A stretch of 64,000 bases of DNA from positions 124,001 to 188,000 of the forward strand of contig CAXBHL010000003.1 in the NCBI GenBank assembly GCA_963975575.1. The letters are read 5' to 3'. Origin of the DNA: UBA6054 sp963975575. Its GTDB lineage: Bacteria; Planctomycetota; Phycisphaerae; Phycisphaerales; UBA1924. Below are positions 58,905 to 64,000 of this stretch, one piece after another. Made by a program: the position numbers and the translations under genes. Each line of letters opens with the position of its first letter. Positions within the stretch are counted from its first letter, which is position 1. The notes under the pieces are model-generated. The model was not told the DNA's origin. It worked only from the letters and a program-made list of their open reading frames with translations, and made no database searches.

Positions 58905-59684
58905 GTGGATCTTGGCACCGTCATCGGACTCTGCGTCGCCTTCATCGCGGTGGGTGTGTCCATCGTGCTCGGCGGCGGCAATCCGCTCGCGCTGATCAAC
59001 ATCCCCTCGCTGATCGTGGTGTTCGGCGGCAGCGCCGGCGCCGTGATCGCCGCCTTCCCCCTCGCCCGCTCGCTCTCGATGCCCAAGATCGTCATGAAGG
59101 CGGTCTTCGGCAACAACGCCGACCCCGCCGAGGCCATCACCGACCTCGTCAAGTACGCCGAGATCGCGCGGCGCGAGGGCATCCTGAGCCTCGAGAACCA
59201 CGTCCAGGACATGAAGGACGAGTTCATCGTCCGCGGGATCAAGATGGCCATCGACGGCACCGACCCCGAGCTGATCAAGGTCATCATGGAGACCGAGCTC
59301 GAGGGCCTGATGGAACGCCACATGCAGGGCAAGATGCTGCTCGATCAGTTCGGCAAGTACGCCCCCGCCTTCGGCATGATCGGCACGCTGCTGGGCCTGA
59401 TCTTCATGCTCGCCACGATGGACGACCCCTCGACCATCGGCCCGTCCATGGCCATCGCCCTGATCACCACCCTCTACGGCGCCATCATCGCCAACGCCTT
59501 CGCCGGCCCGATCGGCGACAAGCTCTACTCCAAGGACCAGGAAGAGGTCCTGCTCAAGACCGTGATCATCGCCGGCGTGATGTCGATCCAGTCCGGCGAC
59601 AACCCCCGCGTCGTCGAGAGCAAGCTGCTCACCTACCTGCCCCCCAGCCGCCGGGCCGAGATCCTCGCCGCCCAGGCGGCCTGA
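58905..59684 (+). CDS. motA: Flagellar stator protein MotA
   Basis: MotA and MotB form the ion channel that drives rotation. The 259-residue protein has four membrane segments (about 3-22, 29-49, 149-169, 178-200), a cytoplasmic loop with charged residues and the conserved proline in the GKYAPAFGMIGTLLGLIFML helix. I place the start at GTG 58905 because GGAGGT lies six bases before it and the protein then begins MDLGTVIGL like other MotA proteins. An upstream ATG at 58851 would add 18 Gly/Pro-rich residues. Confidence 0.93.
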   Translation: MDLGTVIGLCVAFIAVGVSIVLGGGNPLALINIPSLIVVFGGSAGAVIAAFPLARSLSMPKIVMKAVFGNNADPAEAITDLVKYAEIARREGILSLENHVQDMKDEFIVRGIKMAIDGTDPELIKVIMETELEGLMERHMQGKMLLDQFGKYAPAFGMIGTLLGLIFMLATMDDPSTIGPSMAIALITTLYGAIIANAFAGPIGDKLYSKDQEEVLLKTVIIAGVMSIQSGDNPRVVESKLLTYLPPSRRAEILAAQAA

Positions 59685-59696
59685 TCGGAGTTCTCC

Positions 59697-60443
59697 GTGG
59701 CCAAGCGCAAGTCGCCCCCCAAGGCCGAGGTCCCCGAGTGGCTGGTCACGTTCGGCGACCTGATGTCGCTGCTGCTGTGCTTCTTCATCCTCCTCGCCGC
59801 GTTCTCCGAGCTCAAGCAGCCCCGCGAGTACCAGAAGGTGCTCGACGCCATCAAGGAGGCGTTGGGCGCCCAGGGCGGGATGGGCCTGAGCACGATCCGC
59901 AACTCGAACAGCAACTCCATGGTCAACTTCTTCAACGAGCAGGCCAAGCGCGACGGCGAGAAGCGCAACACGAACGAGAACGTCGATCCGTCCGTCGTCG
60001 GACGGGAGAACAAGTCCGCCGTGATCCAGGAGGGCGTCCGACAGGCGGTGGGCACGTCCGTGCTCTTCGAGCCCGGCAGCGCCGAACTGTCGCGGTCGGC
60101 GATGGACATGCTCCGGACGCAAGTCGCCCCCAAAATCTCCGGGCTCAACTACATCTGCCCCATCGTCGGGCACGCCTGGGGCACGGAGGACAAGCGGACC
60201 GGGCTCGGCCACGACGACCTCGCTTTCCGGCGGGCGATCGCGGTCAAGGACTACCTCGTCCGAGAATGCGGCGTCGCGCCGGGGATCCTGCGGACTGAGT
60301 CGGCCTCGGACGCCGAGCCGATGTCGCTTGTGGCCGGCCCGGGCCAAGACGACGGCATGAACCGCCGAGTGCAGATCTATCAGACCGGCCGGACCCTCGA
60401 TCAGGTCCACCCAGACCCCAACTACACCGGCGCAGGTGACTGA
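59697..60443 (+). CDS. motB: Flagellar stator protein MotB
   Basis: The 248-residue protein has a short basic cytoplasmic tail, one membrane helix with the proton-binding Asp21 in TFGDLMSLLLCFF, a periplasmic linker and a C-terminal OmpA-like peptidoglycan-binding domain (FEPGSAELSRSAMDMLRTQV ... GMNRRVQIYQ). The peptidoglycan motif is kept although some planctomycetes have little wall. GTG 59697 has GGAG seven bases upstream. Confidence 0.93.
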   Translation: MAKRKSPPKAEVPEWLVTFGDLMSLLLCFFILLAAFSELKQPREYQKVLDAIKEALGAQGGMGLSTIRNSNSNSMVNFFNEQAKRDGEKRNTNENVDPSVVGRENKSAVIQEGVRQAVGTSVLFEPGSAELSRSAMDMLRTQVAPKISGLNYICPIVGHAWGTEDKRTGLGHDDLAFRRAIAVKDYLVRECGVAPGILRTESASDAEPMSLVAGPGQDDGMNRRVQIYQTGRTLDQVHPDPNYTGAGD

Positions 60444-60473
60444 ACCGCGAAACAACCGCTCCCGGAGGCGACC

Positions 60474-61004
60474 ATGCCCGAAGACGAAAAGAACGCAGAA
60501 TCGGCGGCCGAGTCGGCCAAGAAGGGCGGCAAGAAGAAGCTGCCCATTATCGTCGCCGGACTCATGCTCCTCGAGGGCGCGGCCGTGTTCGGCCTGGTCA
60601 AGTTCCTCGGGGGCGGGCCCGGCGAGGCGGACGCGGGCCTCGTCGGCGAGGAGCTCGCCGGGGAGCAGGCCCCCGTCGAGATCCTGCTCGTCAGCGACGC
60701 CTTCCAGAACATGCAGACCGGCCGCGTGTGGGAGTGGCGCGTGGAAATCTACCTCCGCGTCCGCCAGAAGAACGCCGAGGAGGTCAAGCGCATCCAGGAG
60801 CGGGACTCGGCGACGATCAAGGAAGGCATCGCCCTGATCTTCCGCCGGGCCCACGACCGCCACCTCCGAGAGCCGGGGCTCGAGACCATCCAGCGCCAGG
60901 TGCAGACCTACGTCAACGAGACCTTCGGGACCGACCCCGACGGCATCCCGCGCGTGGACCGGGTCATCATCTCCGAGTGCAAGGGGTTCCCGGCGGACTC
61001 CTGA
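60474..61004 (+). CDS. fliL: Flagellar basal-body protein FliL
   Basis: FliL surrounds the stator units. The 176-residue protein has a Lys/Glu-rich N-terminus, one membrane helix (about 25-42) and a periplasmic SPFH-like domain with YLRVRQKNAEEVKRIQERDSATIKEG and a final VDRVIISECKGFP (the family usually ends in a 'tdFvvQ' type strand). It is directly followed by fliN; fliM, which usually comes next, is missing. Confidence 0.85.
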   Translation: MPEDEKNAESAAESAKKGGKKKLPIIVAGLMLLEGAAVFGLVKFLGGGPGEADAGLVGEELAGEQAPVEILLVSDAFQNMQTGRVWEWRVEIYLRVRQKNAEEVKRIQERDSATIKEGIALIFRRAHDRHLREPGLETIQRQVQTYVNETFGTDPDGIPRVDRVIISECKGFPADS

Positions 61005-61147
61005 TCGGCATTTGTTGCGCGTCCCGGCGGGTCCTGCCCCCGGACGCGCAAAGTTGGAGCCCGAGCACCCCCTCCGACCGATAAGCCCGGTGGCCGAGGA
61101 TCGGCCGTTGCCGTTTCGTGCGCCGTGCAGGAAGCCGGGAGAGCGCC

Positions 61148-61693
61148 ATGGCCGATGAGCCCACCGAAAAGAACGCCGGTGATCCGACACCGGATCCCGA
61201 GAACGCCGTCAGCGACGCGCAGAACGCCGCCGATGCCGCCGCGGGCGACATCGACGAAGCCGCGGGGGACGCCGAGTCCGCGGCTGCGCTCGACGCCGCC
61301 GCCGAGGCCGCCAGCCAAGTCAAGCAGACGGCCGACGCCGCGGCCCGCGGGGCGGGCAAGGGCCCCGCCAAGCCGGCCGCCGCCGACGCAGCCCCCTTCA
61401 CCCTCCAGGACCTCGCCGGTTCGCTGACGCGGGGCAAGAAGGAAACCCTCGACCTGCTCAGCGACGTCCAGTTGCACGTCCGCATCGAGCTGGGCCGCAC
61501 GCGGATGTACGTCGAGGATGTGCTCCAGCTCGGCGACGGGGCGGTGGTCGAACTGGACAAGCTCGCCGGCGACCCGGTCGACGTGTTCGTCAACGACCGG
61601 CACATCGCCCGCGGCGAGGTCCTCGTGCTCAACGATAACTTCTGCGTTCGTATCAGCGAGATCCTCGACCCGGGCGCCGAAGCCGCCGGCTGA
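61148..61693 (+). CDS. fliN: Flagellar motor switch protein FliN
   Basis: FliN is part of the C ring. The C-terminal 85 residues are a complete SpoA/FliN domain: LLSDVQLHVRIELGRTRMYVEDVLQLGDG, VVELDKLAGDPVDVFVNDR and LVLNDNFCVRISEI. The N-terminal 95 residues are an Ala/Asp-rich disordered extension, common in FliN of non-enteric bacteria. A CCGATAA element lies about 65 bp upstream. ATG 61148 is used because the family-like acidic start follows it. Confidence 0.93.
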   Translation: MADEPTEKNAGDPTPDPENAVSDAQNAADAAAGDIDEAAGDAESAAALDAAAEAASQVKQTADAAARGAGKGPAKPAAADAAPFTLQDLAGSLTRGKKETLDLLSDVQLHVRIELGRTRMYVEDVLQLGDGAVVELDKLAGDPVDVFVNDRHIARGEVLVLNDNFCVRISEILDPGAEAAG

Positions 61694-61774
61694 GGCGCGG
61701 GCCCCCGCCCGCCGCACCGCACAGAACCGTTCCGAACGGCGGAGGATCCGCCGAACCCAGCCAGGATGGCGACC

Positions 61775-62656
61775 ATGACCGCGACCCGCCTTTTCGCACC
61801 GACGACCGCCGCGGCGATCGTGACCCTGCTCGCCTTCACCCCCGCGGCGGCCCAGCCGATCGGCCCGGGCATCGCCGACATGCCGCCCGCCCGCCCCGCG
61901 CCCTCGGTCCGCACGGCCGCGGAGATCGACGCGGAACTCTCGGCCATGAACGCGGCCATCGGCTCGGCTCTGGATGCCGAGCCGCCGATCACCGGCGCCA
62001 TCGTCCGTCCCGAACCGACTCCCGTCCGAACCCCGCTCGGAGCCCCAGCGCCCGCGGAGCCGGGCACCGCGCTGATCACCGCCGAACGCCCCGCCCGCGC
62101 CTCGGGCGGCGGGCTCGCCCAGACGGTGCTGGCCCTCGGCGGCGTGCTGCTGCTGGTCGTCGGTCTCTCGTGGGTGTACAAGCGGATCGCACGGGCATCC
62201 GGCGGCCTGTCCGGCTCGCTCGGCGCGGGCGGTCGCGCCCCGGCCGGCGTGGTCGAGGTCCTCGCCCGCTATCCGCTTGCGGCCCGCCACACGCTGGTGG
62301 TGCTCCGCTTCGACCGCCGCGTCCTGCTGTGCTCGATGACCGGCGGCTCGCGGTCGAGCGGCGCCGGCATGACGGTGCTCAGCGAACTCGACGATCCCGA
62401 GGACATCGCCTCGGTCCTGATCAAGACCCGCGACGAGGCCGGCGAGTCCATCGCCCGCTCGTTCGAGCGCTCCCTGCGTGAGGCCGAGCGGTCAACCGAT
62501 GAAACCTTCGAGCGGGCCACGGTCCGCATCCCGCGACCGGCCTCGACCGCCGCGGAAGCGCGGGGGGCTTACGCGACCGATGCCTCCCGGCGCCCCGCCG
62601 ACACCGGCGGCCTGCGCCGCGGGCTCGAAACCATCTGGACCGGGGGCCGTCGTTGA
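61775..62656 (+). CDS. fliO: Flagellar biosynthetic protein FliO
   Basis: FliO helps assemble the FliP ring. The 293-residue product has a signal-like hydrophobic start (AAAIVTLLAFTPAAAQ), a Pro/Ala-rich periplasmic stretch, the membrane helix typical of FliO (LAQTVLALGGVLLLVVGLSWVYKR, about 112-135) and a strand-rich cytoplasmic domain (GVVEVLARYPLAARHTLVVLRFDRRVLL). ATG 61775 has AGGA at eight bases; ATG 61766 is an alternative. Its stop overlaps the fliP start (TGATG). Confidence 0.85.
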   Translation: MTATRLFAPTTAAAIVTLLAFTPAAAQPIGPGIADMPPARPAPSVRTAAEIDAELSAMNAAIGSALDAEPPITGAIVRPEPTPVRTPLGAPAPAEPGTALITAERPARASGGGLAQTVLALGGVLLLVVGLSWVYKRIARASGGLSGSLGAGGRAPAGVVEVLARYPLAARHTLVVLRFDRRVLLCSMTGGSRSSGAGMTVLSELDDPEDIASVLIKTRDEAGESIARSFERSLREAERSTDETFERATVRIPRPASTAAEARGAYATDASRRPADTGGLRRGLETIWTGGRR

Positions 62657-63720
62657 TGACCAGGCTGCTGTTCCTGCTGGTGCTGCTGATCGGGTCGGCG
62701 ACGCCGGGCGCGTGGGCCCGCCAGGTCGGCCCCTCGTACGCCGACGCCGTGTCGCCCGCGCGCGTAGCCCGCGCGACCCAGCTCAACCCGCTGCAAGCGC
62801 TCAGCGACGCCGGTTCGCTGCTCGGCGGCGCCTCGGACCTTGGGGCGAACTTCCGGCCGCCGACCGAGACCGACGGATCCTTACCGAACCCGGACGGGCC
62901 GGGCCTCTCGGTGGCGATCAACATCATGCTGCTGCTGACGGTCATCACGCTGGTGCCGTCCATCATGCTGATGACCACCGGCTTCGTGCGCATCATCGTG
63001 GTGCTGGCGCTGCTCCGCCAGGCGATGGGCACGCAGTCGCTCCCGCCGCCGCAGGTCATCACCGGCCTGGCGCTGTTCATGACCGCGATGGTCATGAAGC
63101 CGACCATCGACCGGGTCTGGGCGGAGGCCGTCGAGCCCTACCAGTCCGGTGAGATCCGCTCGGTCGAGGTCCTCTGGGAGCGCGGCTCCCAGCCGATCCG
63201 CGACTTCATGTTCGACCAGATCGAGGCGACGGGCAACTGGTCCAGCCTGTACATGGTGCTCAACTACCAGGGCGTGGACACGTCCAGGCCCGAGGAGATG
63301 ACCAGGGAGGACGTCTCCACGACGTCGCTGATCCCCGCGTACATGCTCAGCGAACTCAAGACCGCGTTCCTCATGGGGTTCCGCGTCTACCTGCCTTTCC
63401 TGGTGATCGACATGGTCATCGCCAGCCTGCTGATCAGCATGAGCATGATGATGCTCCCGCCGGTGCTGATCTCCCTGCCGTTCAAGCTCATGCTCTTCGT
63501 ACTCGTGGACGGTTGGACGCTCATCGTCGGGTCGCTGCTGGACAGCTTCGTGGTCGAAGGGGCCAGTCCCAGAGACAGCGCCGTCACGGCCACACTGGCG
63601 ATTCTCGTCGCCTGGCGTGTGGTCGCCCCGGACCGGCGGCCCGAGGGCGAAACCGCGGCTCCTCTTCCCACTCACACCCGAACCCGCACCCCCAGCCGCA
63701 CCCCGGAGCCCAGGCCGTGA
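62656..63720 (+). CDS. fliP: Flagellar type III export gate protein FliP, long form
   Basis: FliP makes the core ring of the export gate. The 354-residue protein has a signal peptide (LLFLLVLLIGSATPGAWA), the hydrophobic helices NIMLLLTVITLVPSIMLMTTGFVRIIVVLALLRQAMG in the usual order, the QVITGLALFMTAMVM helix, and the C-terminal SELKTAFLMGFRVYLPFLVIDMVIASLL signature. It is about 100 residues longer than E. coli FliP (245): an N-terminal extension and an insertion (about 190-220) between helices two and three account for this. It overlaps fliQ by 4 bp. Confidence 0.93.
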   Translation: MTRLLFLLVLLIGSATPGAWARQVGPSYADAVSPARVARATQLNPLQALSDAGSLLGGASDLGANFRPPTETDGSLPNPDGPGLSVAINIMLLLTVITLVPSIMLMTTGFVRIIVVLALLRQAMGTQSLPPPQVITGLALFMTAMVMKPTIDRVWAEAVEPYQSGEIRSVEVLWERGSQPIRDFMFDQIEATGNWSSLYMVLNYQGVDTSRPEEMTREDVSTTSLIPAYMLSELKTAFLMGFRVYLPFLVIDMVIASLLISMSMMMLPPVLISLPFKLMLFVLVDGWTLIVGSLLDSFVVEGASPRDSAVTATLAILVAWRVVAPDRRPEGETAAPLPTHTRTRTPSRTPEPRP

Positions 63721-63971
63721 CCGACGAGTTCGCCATCGACCTGATCCGCAGCACGCTGCTGATCGTGCTGACCATCGCCGTGCCCCTGCTCATGGCGGGC
63801 ATGGTCATCGGCCTGCTCATCAGCCTCTTCCAGTCCGTGACCTCCATCCAGGACCAGACGCTCACGTTCGTCCCCAAGATCATCATCATCGTGATCGTCG
63901 CCGTGGTGCTCACGCCGTGGATGATCGAACTGCTCAAGGCCTTCACGTTCGACATGCTCTCGCTGATCTGA
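63717..63971 (+). CDS. fliQ: Flagellar export gate protein FliQ
   Basis: The 84-residue product has two membrane helices and the family signature FAIDLIRSTLLIVLTIAVPLLMAGMVIGLLISLFQSVTSIQDQTL in the standard arrangement (here noted by its parts: start helix, GLLISLFQ, TSIQDQTL). It starts at GTG within the end of fliP (GTGA). Confidence 0.94.
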   Translation: MTDEFAIDLIRSTLLIVLTIAVPLLMAGMVIGLLISLFQSVTSIQDQTLTFVPKIIIIVIVAVVLTPWMIELLKAFTFDMLSLI

Positions 63972-63973
63972 CC

Positions 63974-64000
63974 ATGCCGACCCTGGAACCAATCCTGCCG
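63974..64000 (+). CDS. fliR: Probable FliR, first nine codons (cut by window edge)
   Basis: An ATG two bases after the fliQ stop opens MPTLEPILP and runs to the window edge. Position after fliQ and the start codon spacing make FliR, the third export-gate subunit, the expected gene; nine residues alone cannot prove it. Confidence 0.55.

Overview
This is a GC-rich (roughly 68-70%) chromosomal window that most resembles a planctomycete of the class Phycisphaerae. The main reason is three secreted proteins carrying the short duplicated 'NFFDxAxFLxxFNxGC' module, known as the GC-type dockerin of Phycisphaerales. Other support comes from CPECGR-type zinc-ribbon membrane proteins, a small PWIGVRF zinc-ribbon protein of a type I recall from planctomycetes, and an LpxI/TlyA/Obg housekeeping set of diderm type. 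This assignment is inference from protein style; no rRNA gene is present.

Left edge (1-284): the first 25 codons of a probable tyrosine integrase run off the left end on the minus strand. About 130 bp further right is an exact 3' half of tRNA-Gly(GCC), starting in the anticodon loop, followed by a hairpin terminator. This looks like one end of an integrative element whose body lies outside the window.

0.5-34 kb is a mosaic of short operons. It holds a secreted HEFFH protein with a dockerin tail; a divergent sulfate-activation locus (cysDN on minus, cysC-cysQ on plus); an NAD-dependent epimerase; pilT; a soluble histidine kinase plus sigma-54 response regulator; an AAA+ ATPase / unknown protein / VWA protein triad; a 14-fold repeat dockerin protein; lemA with a long M48 peptidase; ileS; a HEAT-like protein; a metzincin with an N-terminal dockerin; ispG; and small genes for GNAT, Fur and PilZ proteins.

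34-43 kb: obgE, a TlyA-type methyltransferase lacking its S4 domain, lpxI, a tightly overlapping set (small zinc ribbon, conserved hypothetical, lipoprotein, RDD membrane protein) and a long TPR protein.

43.4-64.0 kb is a nearly uninterrupted flagellar cluster, all on the plus strand: flgN-like, an FlrB-like kinase, an FlrC-like sigma-54 activator, flgB, flgC, fliE, fliF, fliG, fliH, fliI, fliJ, motE-like, fliK, flgD, flgX-like, flgE, flbD, motA, motB, fliL, fliN, fliO, fliP, fliQ and the first nine codons of a probable fliR. Rod, MS-ring, switch, export ATPase, hook, stator and export-gate genes are together; fliM is missing from its usual place between fliL and fliN. A sigma-54-like GGCACG-N4-TTGC element sits directly between the activator gene and flgB.

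The most notable non-gene structures are: the tRNA half-site; a near-perfect palindromic repeat inserted in frame in the VWA gene; a 150-bp inverted repeat between two operons; a cluster of four 13-mers with an inverted repeat; a G-run tract just upstream of the GNAT gene; and a degenerate inverted repeat in a convergent gap. Long open frames opposite most genes are by-products of GC-rich codon use and are not annotated.
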